Counted from the stretch's first letter, positions 31,519-40,683 are shown. The stretch: DNA of 52,133 bases from Acidobacteriota bacterium (GCA_018268755.1 JAFDVW010000005.1:1-52133), one strand, 5' to 3'. Notes: generated by a model not told the origin, from the sequence alone. A program made the numbers and translations.

Positions 31519-32469
31519 ATGAAAAAGCTCAAATTTGTGGTCTCTCTCACCACAAATGATAATGACTACCAGATGGAACAGGCGGCGGCCGCAGAAGAGA
31601 CCGCGCGCAAGCTAGGCGTTGACCTGCAGATCGTCTACGCAGACAACGACAGCGTGTTGCAAAGCCAGCAACTGCTCAAGATCATTCAATCGCGCGCAGA
31701 TTCTCATCCCGACGGCATTATTTTTGAACCGGTCGGGGGCACGGCGCTGCCGCAGGTGGCGCGGGCCGCGGTCTCCGCCGGCATTGGTTGGGTGGTATTG
31801 AACCGGGACACGGATTACATCACGGAACTGCGACATGCCTTCCGCGTACCGGTATTTGCCGTGACCTCGGACCATGAAGAGATCGGGCGCATTCAAGGGC
31901 GGCAATTCGCCTCCCTATTGCCCAAAGGTGGATCTGTGCTGTACGTGCAAGGCCCCTCGGAGAGTCTGGCCGCCAAACAACGCACCACCGGCATGTACGA
32001 AACCAAGCCGGCCAATGTGCAGGTAAAAGTGATCAAAGGGCAATGGACGGAAGCCAGCTCCTACCGGGCGGTGAGTTCCTGGCTGCGCCTTTCCACTTCG
32101 CACCAGATGCATATCGACGTGGTCGCCGCGCAGGACGACGCTATGGCGGTGGGCGCCAAAAAGGCTTTTCAGGAACTTCCCGACAATGCGGCGCGGGACC
32201 GCTGGCTAAGCTTGCCCTTTCTGGGCGTGGACGGCATGCCCAAAACCGGCCAGGCCTGGGTGCGCAGCGGCCTACTGGCGGCCACCGTGGTGGTGCCCCC
32301 CAACACCGGACAAGCTATGGAGATGCTATTTCACGCCATCCAGTCCGGCGCGCTTCCCGGGGAACGCACCATGACGGCGCCCAAGTCCTACCCGGCGTTG
32401 GAGTCCCTGGCGGCTTCCCAGGCGGAAAAAGTCCGCACCCTTTCCCACGGCGCCGGCACTTTGCGGTAA
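31519..32469 (+). CDS. Periplasmic-binding-protein-fold protein without signal peptide
   Basis: A 316-residue protein of the sugar ABC substrate-binding type (RbsB/peripla_BP_4). Supporting segments are KKLKFVVSLTTNDNDYQM, QQLLKIIQSRADSHPDGIIFEP, WVVLNRDTDY, DVVAAQDDAMAVGAKKAF and FLGVDGMPKTGQAWV. ATG 31519 is preferred; 11 upstream codons lack similarity. Neither start gives a hydrophobic signal, so the protein should stay in the cytoplasm. No permease, ATPase or DNA-binding domain is linked. It may be a soluble sensor or an enzyme-like derivative of the fold. TATGAT lies upstream as a possible -10. Confidence 0.8.
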   Translation: MKKLKFVVSLTTNDNDYQMEQAAAAEETARKLGVDLQIVYADNDSVLQSQQLLKIIQSRADSHPDGIIFEPVGGTALPQVARAAVSAGIGWVVLNRDTDYITELRHAFRVPVFAVTSDHEEIGRIQGRQFASLLPKGGSVLYVQGPSESLAAKQRTTGMYETKPANVQVKVIKGQWTEASSYRAVSSWLRLSTSHQMHIDVVAAQDDAMAVGAKKAFQELPDNAARDRWLSLPFLGVDGMPKTGQAWVRSGLLAATVVVPPNTGQAMEMLFHAIQSGALPGERTMTAPKSYPALESLAASQAEKVRTLSHGAGTLR

Positions 32470-32546
32470 ACCGGACTGAATCCAACGGCGCAGGGTCGGG
32501 CACGCGGTCTGCTTTCTGCTACAGTAGGGTGCGTTGCGAAACCGCC

Positions 32547-32909
32547 ATGCCGACCCTGATCGCCCAGCCCACTCGCATTCAAGCCGCCGGAAACAAACCC
32601 AAACTCATCGACGAATACATTGGCCGGGTCAACAGCCAGACCGCCTCGGCCAGCGTCGCCCACATGCGTAGCCCGCAGGGCTGGGAAGAGCCGGGACAGA
32701 CGCCCGAGTTCGATGAATTCACCATTGTCTTAAAGGGAACGCTGCGGGTGCGCCATCAAGGCGGAGAGATGGAGGTAGCCGCCGGACAGGCCGTCATCGC
32801 GCACCGTGGCGAGTGGGTGCAGTATTTGACTCCGCAGGAAGGCGGCGCGGAGTACATCGCGGTCTGCCTGCCGGCGTTTTCCATGGACACCGTCCACCGC
32901 GACGCGTAG
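32547..32909 (+). CDS. Cupin-domain protein
   Basis: A 120-residue single cupin. ATG 32547 starts MPTLIAQPTRIQ; the frame is open much further upstream but overlaps the previous gene. The barrel includes EFDEFTIVLKGTLRVRHQG, GQAVIAHRGEWVQY and AEYIAVCLPAF. The usual first-motif HxH is replaced by DEF, and only part of the second His motif remains, so metal binding is doubtful. It follows the sugar-binding-type gene by 77 bases on the same strand; a link is possible but not shown. The gene ends at the convergent terminator before hpf. Confidence 0.82.
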   Translation: MPTLIAQPTRIQAAGNKPKLIDEYIGRVNSQTASASVAHMRSPQGWEEPGQTPEFDEFTIVLKGTLRVRHQGGEMEVAAGQAVIAHRGEWVQYLTPQEGGAEYIAVCLPAFSMDTVHRDA

Positions 32910-32921
32910 CTGCGGTGGAGC

Positions 32922-32946
32922 GGAGGCGTGGCTGGGCCACGCCTCC
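32922..32946. terminator. Convergent hairpin between the cupin gene and hpf
   Basis: GGAGGCGTGGC (32922-32932) pairs perfectly with GCCACGCCTCC (32936-32946) around a TGG turn. It sits between convergent genes and probably ends transcription from both, although no long U tract follows on either strand. Confidence 0.6.
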
Positions 32947-32958
32947 CGATTTCCCACA

Positions 32959-33552
32959 TTACGGCGCTTCGATTAACTCCAGCTTCCCCTCCCGGGTGCG
33001 GTGCAGCACCATGACCGCGCCCTCCGGATTGCGAAATACAAACACATCCCGGTCGCGAAAGTGGGCCTCTTTGATGGCCTCTTCCAGGGTCATGGGGCGT
33101 AAGGCCACGCAATCCTCGGAGCGGACCAGGTGGACCTCGGTCGTCTTGGAAACCAGAGGAAATTTATGTACCAGGACTTCGACGGCCGTGGCCTGGGTCA
33201 GGCCCACCGCCATGTGCACCTCTTCGGAAGTGCTCTTGCCATTCCACTTTTTGCGCTCATGACGCTTCTTGGAGACGCCGCGCTTCTTGTAGCGCACGGC
33301 CTGCTTTTCCAGGTGGTCCAGGGCCTCATTGATCGCCGATTTCATAGTGCTGGCCTGGGCCAGGCCGACCAGCGGGCCGTTACGCGGACTGATGGTGATT
33401 TCCGCCTTGTGGCGGTGCTTTTCCACGGCCAGAATGACTTTGCTGTTGAATTTGTCGCCCAGAATTTTGCGGATCTTGCTAAGGCCGGTTTCTACTTCTT
33501 TGCGGATGATGGGAGTGATGTCGTATTGCCTGCCGGTGTATTCCACGTTCAT
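32959..33552 (-). CDS. hpf: Ribosome hibernation promoting factor, long form
   Basis: Dimerises 70S ribosomes into inactive 100S particles in slow growth. The product has 197 residues from ATG 33552 (MNVEYTGRQYDITP), with AGGAGG 6 bases before it; the track to 33603 adds non-family residues. The S30AE domain covers about 1-105 (YTGRQYDITPIIRKEVETGLSKI, then VILAVEKHRHKAEI). A charged linker with KKRGVSKKRHERKKW follows. The C-terminal dimerisation domain has AHFRDRDVFVFRNPE and VMVLHRTREGKLELIE. It lies directly after rpoN on the same strand, the conserved lptB-rpoN-hpf order. Confidence 0.94.
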   Translation of the reverse strand: MNVEYTGRQYDITPIIRKEVETGLSKIRKILGDKFNSKVILAVEKHRHKAEITISPRNGPLVGLAQASTMKSAINEALDHLEKQAVRYKKRGVSKKRHERKKWNGKSTSEEVHMAVGLTQATAVEVLVHKFPLVSKTTEVHLVRSEDCVALRPMTLEEAIKEAHFRDRDVFVFRNPEGAVMVLHRTREGKLELIEAP

Positions 33553-33625
33553 GAGCGCCCTCCTGGGTTCAGCTTGCACAACCTGAGGAACTACAGTCGC
33601 CATGTTCGGCCGGCTTCAGCCGGCG

Positions 33626-35425
33626 CTAGGTTTTTTTAACTCTCCGCTGGTGGGTGCTCGGAATACGCATGTCTTCCCGGTATTTGGCCACCGTCCGGCG
33701 CGTCACCTGGATGCCCTGGGATTGCAGCAGGCGAGTGATTTGTTCGTCGGTCAGCGGACGGGAAGGGTCTTCTTCCTCGATAAGCTTCTTGACCCGGCGC
33801 TTGAGGATGAGCAGCGAAGTATTGCCGCCTTCCGGGCCGTTGACGCTTTCGCTGAAGAAGTAGCGCAGCTCGAACACGCCCTGCGGCGTGTGGGCATATT
33901 TGTTCGCCACCGCTCGACTCACGGTGGAGGGATGCACGCCGATTTCTTCGGCCACCTCCTTGATCATCATGGGTTTGAGCTGATCAATGCCTTTTTCGAG
34001 GAAATCCTGCTGGCGCGCCAGAATGCAGTAGCAGACTTTGGTGATGGTCTGCTTGCGCTGCTCGATGTTTTTGATGAGCTGCATGGCGCTCTTGTAGCGC
34101 TCTTTCACATAATTGCGCGTGTCTTTGTCGTTGCTTTCCTTGGACAGCAGGCGCTTGTAGGCGGGGTTCAGACGAAGCTGCGGCACATCCTCTTCGTTCA
34201 TCACCACCAGCCACTCGTCGCCGTGCTTGACGAAGGCGACGTCCGGCTCAATCAGGCGGGCCTGCACCTTGTTGTAACGCAGGCCGGGCCGCGGATCGAG
34301 GGTGCGCACATAGTCGAGGGCCGCCTGAATGGCCTCGACCGGCCGCCCCATGGCGCGGGAAATCTCTTTGAACTGCTTATTGGTCACGGCGCGCAAGTGC
34401 TGGTCCACCACCACGGTGGCATCGTTCAACAATTGCGCCGTAGCTTCTCCATTGCCGTTCTTGTGGATGGCAAGCTGCTGCTGGTGGTAACGCAGCTGAT
34501 AGAGCAGGCACTCTCGCAGGTCACGGCAGGCTACGCCGGGGGGATCCAGTTGCCGCACGACTTCTAAGGCCTCATGCAAATCGGCCAGCGAAAATGTAGG
34601 CTGAAAGGCCGGCCGCGCCACGACCGGAGGCGCTGGGACCGAGGCCTGCGGTGTCGGGAGCGCCGGCGCTGGGGCCACTGCCGCTGCCGCGCTTACCGTG
34701 CTGGCTCCGTAATTCACACTCGTCGCGGAACTCTCCCAGGAACTCTGCGCCAGGCCGGCATCCGGCGCGGAAGGTCCTGCTTCTGCCTCGTCCTCCGCAC
34801 TTAAATCAGCATGGGCAGACTCTCCCAATCCCAACGCTGCCGCTTCTTTGAAGACGTTCTCCGCCATGACCGCGTCCATCTCCGGCGTGGCCGGGGCGGT
34901 GGTCCCCATCAATTCCTCGTCACTGGCGATGAGGTAGCCGTCTTCGTTGAGGTTACCGACGATCAGGTCCGCCGCCTCACGCACTTCCGGACGAATCGAG
35001 AGCGAACCCAATTGCCAGCTCAGGTGGTCGGTCAGATTGCTGGGTTTTGAGAGGAAATTTTCAAAAGAAGGACGCTCAATGTCCTCCATCTCGCTATGGG
35101 TGCGGTACCCGGGATCAAGGTAATCCTGGAAAAACGAGCCGAAATCAATCTCTTCGAAGGGGTCCTTCTTCTCATCCGCGGTGATGGGGTTCTCTTCCGC
35201 GGCGGCCGGCTGGTCGCGCTCTTCTTCCTTGCGGCTGACATCGTCCAGCAGGGGAACGGTGTCTTCCAGCTCTTCCAGAACCGGGTTCTCCACCATCTCC
35301 GAATTGATCATGTCCTTGAGCTCAAGTTTGTTGAGCGCAAGCACACTCACCATCTGCACCAGTCCTGGCGTCAGGATCTGCCGTTGGGAAACTTTCAGGT
35401 GCAGCTTGGGTTGCAGTAATACCAT
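33626..35425 (-). CDS. rpoN: RNA polymerase sigma-54 factor
   Basis: Directs RNA polymerase to -24/-12 promoters opened by enhancer-binding ATPases. Region I is LKVSQRQILTPGLVQ with the Gln/Leu-rich helices; an acidic region follows (60-100). The core-binding domain starts near 125 and is interrupted at about 170-278 by an Ala/Pro/Ser-rich segment before resuming at DLHEALEVVRQLDPPGVACRD. The C-terminal helix-turn-helix (EEIGVHPSTVSRAVANKY) and RpoN box TRRTVAKYRE are intact, the first box residue being Thr instead of Ala. At 599 residues it is about 100 longer than usual. It lies between lptB and hpf. Confidence 0.96.
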   Translation of the reverse strand: MVLLQPKLHLKVSQRQILTPGLVQMVSVLALNKLELKDMINSEMVENPVLEELEDTVPLLDDVSRKEEERDQPAAAEENPITADEKKDPFEEIDFGSFFQDYLDPGYRTHSEMEDIERPSFENFLSKPSNLTDHLSWQLGSLSIRPEVREAADLIVGNLNEDGYLIASDEELMGTTAPATPEMDAVMAENVFKEAAALGLGESAHADLSAEDEAEAGPSAPDAGLAQSSWESSATSVNYGASTVSAAAAVAPAPALPTPQASVPAPPVVARPAFQPTFSLADLHEALEVVRQLDPPGVACRDLRECLLYQLRYHQQQLAIHKNGNGEATAQLLNDATVVVDQHLRAVTNKQFKEISRAMGRPVEAIQAALDYVRTLDPRPGLRYNKVQARLIEPDVAFVKHGDEWLVVMNEEDVPQLRLNPAYKRLLSKESNDKDTRNYVKERYKSAMQLIKNIEQRKQTITKVCYCILARQQDFLEKGIDQLKPMMIKEVAEEIGVHPSTVSRAVANKYAHTPQGVFELRYFFSESVNGPEGGNTSLLILKRRVKKLIEEEDPSRPLTDEQITRLLQSQGIQVTRRTVAKYREDMRIPSTHQRRVKKT

Positions 35426-35426
35426 G

Positions 35427-35507
35427 CTCGCTCGTTCGTCCTTGGTCGTTAGCCGTTCGTCTTTGGTCGTTGGCGGTTCGGCGTGCCCAACGACGAAAGA
35501 CCACCGA
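35427..35507. repeat. Intergenic repeat C, copy 2
   Basis: Tandem words GTTCGTCCTTGGTCGTT and GTTCGTCTTTGGTCGTTGG are followed by the inverted arm CCAACGACGAAAGACC. GTCGTTGG (35466-35473) pairs with CCAACGAC (35487-35494), and the stem extends to 15 bases with one mismatch. It fills the whole gap between lptB and rpoN inside the operon. Confidence 0.65.
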
Positions 35508-35513
35508 CTGCTC

Positions 35514-36242
35514 TTACACCAGCGAGAAACTCTCGCCCAGATACACCCGCCGGACTTCGGGATCGCTGCCCAACTGCTCGGGCGTTCCCTGGCGGAAAAT
35601 CCTGCCCTCGTTAATGATGTACGCCCGGTCGGTGACCGAAAGCGTCTCCCGGACGTTATGGTCCGTGATCAAAACTCCAATTCCGCTGGCCTTGACCTCG
35701 CCGATGATCTTCTGCAAATCCAGCACGGCGATGGGGTCAATCCCAGAAAACGGCTCATCCAGCAGGATGAAGGTCGGGTTGATGCACAGGGCCCGGGCGA
35801 TCTCCACCCGGCGACGCTCCCCCCCGGACAGCGCATACCCCCGGTTCCGCCGGATATGCTCCAGCCCCAGCTGGTCGATTAGGGTCTCCATCTTCTCCCG
35901 CCGTTCATGCCAGGAGATGGGCTGGGCTTCCAGGACCGCCAGAATGTTTTCCTCTACCGTCAGCTTCCGGAATACCGAAGCTTCCTGGGGAAGGTAACTG
36001 ATGCCGTATTGCCGCGCCCGCAGGTACATGGGGACGTCGGTGATGTCCTCGCTATCAAGGAGCACCCGGCCCGTATCAGGGGGGATCAGGCCCACAATGC
36101 TGTAGAAGGTAGTGGTCTTGCCCGCGCCGTTAGGTCCAAGCAATCCAACAACTTCGCCCTGACCGACCCGGAGGCTGACCCCATTTACAACCCGGCGGCC
36201 GCGATAGGATTTGCCGATTTCGTCGGTGGCCAGCGTACGCAT
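35514..36242 (-). CDS. lptB: LPS export ABC transporter ATPase
   Basis: Cytoplasmic ATPase that drives LptFG to extract lipopolysaccharide and pass it to LptC/LptA. The product has 242 residues. Walker A is GPNGAGKTT near 38-46, the signature is [17 protein letters not shown], Walker B is [15 protein letters not shown], and the switch His is in [11 protein letters not shown]. The C-terminal [12 protein letters not shown] is typical of LptB. The ATG follows the lptCA stop codon with no spacer (TAA then ATG), which implies translational coupling. rpoN follows after repeat C copy 2. Confidence 0.95.
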   Translation of the reverse strand: MRTLATDEIGKSYRGRRVVNGVSLRVGQGEVVGLLGPNGAGKTTTFYSIVGLIPPDTGRVLLDSEDITDVPMYLRARQYGISYLPQEASVFRKLTVEENILAVLEAQPISWHERREKMETLIDQLGLEHIRRNRGYALSGGERRRVEIARALCINPTFILLDEPFSGIDPIAVLDLQKIIGEVKASGIGVLITDHNVRETLSVTDRAYIINEGRIFRQGTPEQLGSDPEVRRVYLGESFSLV

Positions 36243-38495
36243 TTATCGTGCCACTCGCGTGCGGGTGACGGTGGGGGACGTCTGATTCCCTTCCACCAGC
36301 ACCCTATCATCGGCCCTAAAGAAAGTCAACGAAACCCCGGTAATCTTGCCAAGTTCGGCATCAAAAATGCTAGGCGTTCCGCCGCTGAGGACAAACTTGT
36401 CATCCTCGGCTGTATAGACAAGCTCCTCCCCGACGGCCCGGCGCCGGGGCTGCGTGATCACCACATTTTGTTGGGCCACGATGCGGTCGATGCGTCCCGC
36501 ACTCGTCTGGTTCCCGGATTCCCCCCCCCGGGGATGAAAGAACACGTCCATGGCGGCGGCGGAAATCACCAGGTCTCCGCCCTTCGCAACCACATCCCCC
36601 TGCAAGTGCGCCTTGCGGTCGCCATCGCTGTAGGTCAGCTGCGAAGCGGTGACCGCTACCGGCGTGATCTTCCCTTTCTTGTCGATCTGCACCAGGACCA
36701 TAGAAACCCTCTGCCCAGCATCGGCCTTGGCCTGGATGGTGCGTTGCCCGCGATCAAACTCAATGGATGGCGCTTCCACGACGTTGGCATCCTGCCAGAT
36801 GCGCGCCCCTCCGGTGTACAGAGCCACCGACGGAGTCTTATGCGCGGTCATGCTGCGCGCGGTCACGTGGATAGGCGAAGCGGAAGCCAGCAGCGCCCCA
36901 TTCGGCTGCGCCTTCAGCTCGCTGTATGTGCTCTTCACATCTCCATCCGCCAACGCATCCCCGGTCAGGCGGTTCAGCCGCATGCTGCGCGCCGTGGTGG
37001 TCATGCCGCCGTCCACTACCCGCGGCGATCCGCTCAGGACCAGCACATGATCGGCGGGAGTGTAGCGCGCACGGTCGCCCCAGGCTTTGCGTTCCCCGTC
37101 AACATAAGCGACCTTCCCCTGCTGGGTAATGGAGCCGATGCCCTTGCCGGGAGTGAACGCCGCATCCACGAACTCGCTGGTGCTCACACGCTCCGGCTGC
37201 CCCGGACTGCTGTTCACGATGCGAGCATCGGGGGCCCCGTGGACCGCGACCAATTTTCCGGCTTTATCAAACTGCGCGGAGAATTTGCCGGCCGCCACCA
37301 GGGTCTGCTCTCCCTTTTGGGCAACGGAGCGAATCGCCAGCTGCGGCGGGCCCGAGGTTTCCGCGCTCCGCAAACGATGGCCACCGGCAACCTGGAAATC
37401 CATGGCGGGGGCGGTCAATTCCATGTCCTGCTCCCCTGCGGACGTGTTAGAGGTGGAGGCCGCCGTCTGCCGCTGCCAGATCTTCACGTTGTCCTGGGTG
37501 TGAACGTTGACCAGCTCGTTCTTGCCGCGGAAGGTCATCTGCACACGGCCGGCCGAGCCTTGCATGGGTTGCTCACCCTGGACTTGCATGCGCACATCGC
37601 CGGAGAAGGTAGCGCGGCGCAACGTGGCTTGCTCGCTGAGCACAAGTTCCAGCTCCTGGGCCTTCACTTCCCCGGATTGTTCGCCGCCGGCCTCCATCTC
37701 AACCTTGCCTTCGGCCAGCACGCGCTCAATTTTGTTGTCAGGACGTAAAAAAAGTGTGGCTTTGTCGGCGCGCGTACGGCGGGAACCGCTTACGACCTGC
37801 GGTTGTTCCAGCACGGCCATCTGCGGCTCTTTGGTAATGGTGCCGCGCGCCGCCGTCAAGGTCATGGGCGCCGGGCCGTGAAACTGTACTTCCACCTGCG
37901 ACTGCAGAGTCAGCACCCGCTTCCTGGCATCGTAGGTCACACCCACCGCGGACCCGCCGGCCTGCGGCACCTGAAACTCCACGCGCTCCTTGGTATGGGC
38001 ATTTCCGGTCTTCTGATTGAACACCATGCCGCTGGTCTTAAAGTGGAGGGGGTCTCGAAGTTCCTTGGGCGGGGCCTGATCGGGGCTGCTTCCGCCGCCA
38101 GGGTTGGGTTCCAGGTCGATCTGCACTTCCCCCTGCGCGGTCACATCCCCGGACTGCGGATCATATTCAAAATCCTTACCGTAGATCTGGTCGAAGCGAT
38201 TGGCGTCTTTGCCGTAGATGGTGATGTTCACATCATGCAGCTCGGCGCGGCCGCCCAGTTTGTACTGCACCACCTTGCTGGCCTGGATTTTGAAGATGGT
38301 GCGCCCGGCCTCCGATTTGGAAACGGTAAATCCCTGCGCGCTCTGCTGAATTTCAATGCCGATTTTTTCCGGCACTTTGTTGAGTGTGCTCTCCAGATGC
38401 CTTTTTGCTAAGAAATAGGCCCCCACCACGACCGCGACCACCAGGATCGCGCCCACCGCGAACCAACGCCGCAGCCGAGTTACCTTTAGAGCCAT
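36243..38495 (-). CDS. LptC-LptA/OstA-type fusion, LPS transport
   Basis: Periplasmic bridge for LPS export, anchored by one N-terminal membrane helix (about 8-30, WFAVGAILVVAVVVGAYF). The LptC-like domain covers about 35-200. The rest is several LptA/OstA-like beta segments with recurring words such as KATLFLRPDNKIERVLAEGKVE, RARYTPADHVLVLSGSPRV and DLVISAAAMDVFF. At 750 residues it is far longer than separate LptC (about 190) or LptA (about 185). The start is ATG 38495; a TTG 22 codons upstream is less likely. A G9 run lies at 36521-36529 within codons for RGGES. It is directly coupled to lptB. Confidence 0.85.
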   Translation of the reverse strand: MALKVTRLRRWFAVGAILVVAVVVGAYFLAKRHLESTLNKVPEKIGIEIQQSAQGFTVSKSEAGRTIFKIQASKVVQYKLGGRAELHDVNITIYGKDANRFDQIYGKDFEYDPQSGDVTAQGEVQIDLEPNPGGGSSPDQAPPKELRDPLHFKTSGMVFNQKTGNAHTKERVEFQVPQAGGSAVGVTYDARKRVLTLQSQVEVQFHGPAPMTLTAARGTITKEPQMAVLEQPQVVSGSRRTRADKATLFLRPDNKIERVLAEGKVEMEAGGEQSGEVKAQELELVLSEQATLRRATFSGDVRMQVQGEQPMQGSAGRVQMTFRGKNELVNVHTQDNVKIWQRQTAASTSNTSAGEQDMELTAPAMDFQVAGGHRLRSAETSGPPQLAIRSVAQKGEQTLVAAGKFSAQFDKAGKLVAVHGAPDARIVNSSPGQPERVSTSEFVDAAFTPGKGIGSITQQGKVAYVDGERKAWGDRARYTPADHVLVLSGSPRVVDGGMTTTARSMRLNRLTGDALADGDVKSTYSELKAQPNGALLASASPIHVTARSMTAHKTPSVALYTGGARIWQDANVVEAPSIEFDRGQRTIQAKADAGQRVSMVLVQIDKKGKITPVAVTASQLTYSDGDRKAHLQGDVVAKGGDLVISAAAMDVFFHPRGGESGNQTSAGRIDRIVAQQNVVITQPRRRAVGEELVYTAEDDKFVLSGGTPSIFDAELGKITGVSLTFFRADDRVLVEGNQTSPTVTRTRVAR

Positions 38496-38577
38496 GCAAG
38501 GATAGTGTAATGCACCGGAACCACGTGGGACGGCCTCCCCCTGCGCGGTCTGCTTCTTCAAGAGACAACGAGAGACT

Positions 38578-40683
38578 TCACGCTGTCGTCAAGGCCTCGC
38601 GCATCGCCGGCGCTTTCCCATGCCTGATCAGGGCCAGCGCCGAACCAACGTATAGGAGGATCGCGAGTACCCCCAAGACCGGCGTACCCCCGATCATGAC
38701 CAGACTTTCCAGCGCACCGCCGACGACGGCGCCGAGCAAATTCATGCCCAGGGCCTGGCCGGGGTCGGCACAGGAACGGAAGCTGCGCGAAAATATCAGC
38801 CCGGAGAAGAATACCGGCAGCGCCGTCAGCAGCCCGGCTGCCAGGACTTTGGGAACGCTGGCCAGACCGTCCAACCGGGAGTAGGGGAAGAAGCCAACCA
38901 ATCCCAGGGCCGCAAACAACAGCAAATAGGCCACCGGACGGGACACCGCGTAGAACATGACCAGCGTATTGGCCGCCATGGCCATAACCAGAAACGCTGC
39001 GATCACGATGGTGTTGGTGATCCAGGTGCCTCCAAACACCAGCGAGAGCTCAGTGATGCCTTTGGTCTCGAGCAACAGGAATCCCGCCCCTAGAAAGAAC
39101 ATGTGCAGCAACTCTCCCTGCACCAAGGTCTGCAACTTGAACAGACGGCGGCAAGCCAAAGCAGCCAGACTCAGGAAGGCCGCCAGCACGATGGCCACGG
39201 CGATTGGCATCCGCTTCCGCACCAGGAACAGAAACGGCCATTGATCGGTGGCCAAGATGACTGGGTGTTCCGGGGCCCGCAAGCGCTGGCTGACTTCCTT
39301 CAGCCCTGTCAGAAGCTCGGGGGGCGTCGTTTCTCTTTCCACAAAGGCCACTCCCGGACCATCGTAGTTGGTCTCATAAGCCAGCGGCGGCCTGCCAAAC
39401 ACGGTTTCCAACATGGCGTAAATGCGCTCGGAGACGAACGTCCGCCCGCTGGCGAAGGCCAGCATCATGGTCCCGTGAGGCCGCAGCAGGTGGCGAGCTT
39501 CCTGCAGGCTTTGCAGGGTGTAGACATTGTTCTCCAGTCGCACCGAGGAGTAGCTGCTCAACATGGTGTGCGAGTCGAGATAGCCGAAGATGATCAGATC
39601 GTACGAATTTGTGGTCTTCTTGAAAAAAGCGCGCGCGTCATCATTGTGCACCGTGACCCGGGGCGAGGCATAAGGATGCTCGGGATGAAATTGCCGTCCC
39701 AGTTGAATAATCAGCGGATCGATTTCCACCGCGTCGACGTGTTGCGCGTTGTGCCGCAAGGCAGCCGCCACGTCATTTCCCGTGCCAGCCCCCACAATCA
39801 GGACGTTCTCCGGCGCGGAGACCATGCGATAAGGCAGGTCGTAGTACCCCAGGGCCGAGTGATGCGGCTCCACGCCGGGATTGTGCTGCACAAACTCCGG
39901 CGATAGGTCCAAAGCTTTCTGGAAATAATCGTAGTTCACGCTGAGTACGAATCCGGGAGACTTCGTCCAACCCGCTGGAACGGAAAAGGGCGTCAGCGCA
40001 ATCCGGTAGTAAGGAGACCACATGGCTTGCGGTCGCGGCAGACCCACGGCCGCCACCACCAGAGCAAAGATCACCAGGGTCTTCCTGTCGTGCGTAAAAA
40101 AGGGCAGCAGTAGCAGAAACCCGATCAGCAGCCAAACCCAGGGCGGCAGATAGAGGAAGCACAGGAGCGTAAACAGAAGTATGCCCGCCAGGCTGCCCAG
40201 CAGATTGATCCCGTATCCCTGGAGTTGGGGCAGTTCCCGCAGATACTCGCCGACGAAACCGCCCAGCACCAGAAAGATGCCCACGATCAAGCCGACAAAG
40301 GCCAGCACGCTGACCACATAGATCGCTCCAGCCAGGGCCGACACCTGCCCAAAACTGAACTGCCAGTAGTCCGCTGAGGGCATGGGCAAGTGGGTCAACC
40401 GCAGGAAGAAGGCGTTGGCAATCAATAGAAACAGCATCGCCACCAGGACGCCAAATGCCCGCCGGTTGCGGGTGGTCGGAGTACCCAGCATCATGCCCAG
40501 GCCAATGCCGAAGAAACTGGCGATCAACGCCACGTTTTTGAGATAGGCAAAGACCCGGATCTCCGAGCCCAGGTAGCGGATGACCACCAGTTCGAAAAAC
40601 AACGCGGCCGCACTGGCCAGAAAAAGCAGCGGTGCCGCATGAGGGCGAGGAACACGGGACAGCGGGGAAATGGCGCCTTCCAT
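38578..40683 (-). CDS. Membrane protein with spermidine-synthase-like domain
   Basis: A 701-residue inner-membrane protein. Residues about 15-215 hold seven or so hydrophobic segments. Residues about 215-480 form a Rossmann methyltransferase/aminopropyltransferase-like domain with VLIVGAGTGNDVAAAL, VDAVEIDPLIIQLG and VHNDDARAFFKK. Residues about 490-690 are a second hydrophobic bundle. The usual GGGDG of polyamine synthases reads GAGTGND, so true spermidine synthesis is doubtful; an SAM-type cofactor may still bind. Its ATG overlaps the stop of the DUF4139 gene by one base (TGATG), so the two are translationally coupled. Confidence 0.83.
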   Translation of the reverse strand: MEGAISPLSRVPRPHAAPLLFLASAAALFFELVVIRYLGSEIRVFAYLKNVALIASFFGIGLGMMLGTPTTRNRRAFGVLVAMLFLLIANAFFLRLTHLPMPSADYWQFSFGQVSALAGAIYVVSVLAFVGLIVGIFLVLGGFVGEYLRELPQLQGYGINLLGSLAGILLFTLLCFLYLPPWVWLLIGFLLLLPFFTHDRKTLVIFALVVAAVGLPRPQAMWSPYYRIALTPFSVPAGWTKSPGFVLSVNYDYFQKALDLSPEFVQHNPGVEPHHSALGYYDLPYRMVSAPENVLIVGAGTGNDVAAALRHNAQHVDAVEIDPLIIQLGRQFHPEHPYASPRVTVHNDDARAFFKKTTNSYDLIIFGYLDSHTMLSSYSSVRLENNVYTLQSLQEARHLLRPHGTMMLAFASGRTFVSERIYAMLETVFGRPPLAYETNYDGPGVAFVERETTPPELLTGLKEVSQRLRAPEHPVILATDQWPFLFLVRKRMPIAVAIVLAAFLSLAALACRRLFKLQTLVQGELLHMFFLGAGFLLLETKGITELSLVFGGTWITNTIVIAAFLVMAMAANTLVMFYAVSRPVAYLLLFAALGLVGFFPYSRLDGLASVPKVLAAGLLTALPVFFSGLIFSRSFRSCADPGQALGMNLLGAVVGGALESLVMIGGTPVLGVLAILLYVGSALALIRHGKAPAMREALTTA

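Noticed and set aside
32043..32546. Long upstream extension of the cupin ORF
   Set aside because: It overlaps the well-supported sugar-binding-type gene in another frame, and the family similarity begins after ATG 32547.
33604..33636. GCCGGC-TTCA-GCCGGC stem followed by seven T as a terminator for rpoN
   Set aside because: The T run is on the plus strand and overlaps the rpoN 3' end, the wrong direction for the minus-strand operon, and hpf follows on the same strand.
35907..37748. Plus-strand ORF of 613 codons over lptB and the lptCA fusion
   Set aside because: Both minus-strand genes are well supported; the ORF product resembles no protein family.
38578..40683. True spermidine synthase
   Set aside because: The GGGDG motif is replaced and two membrane bundles surround the domain, so only fold similarity is claimed.
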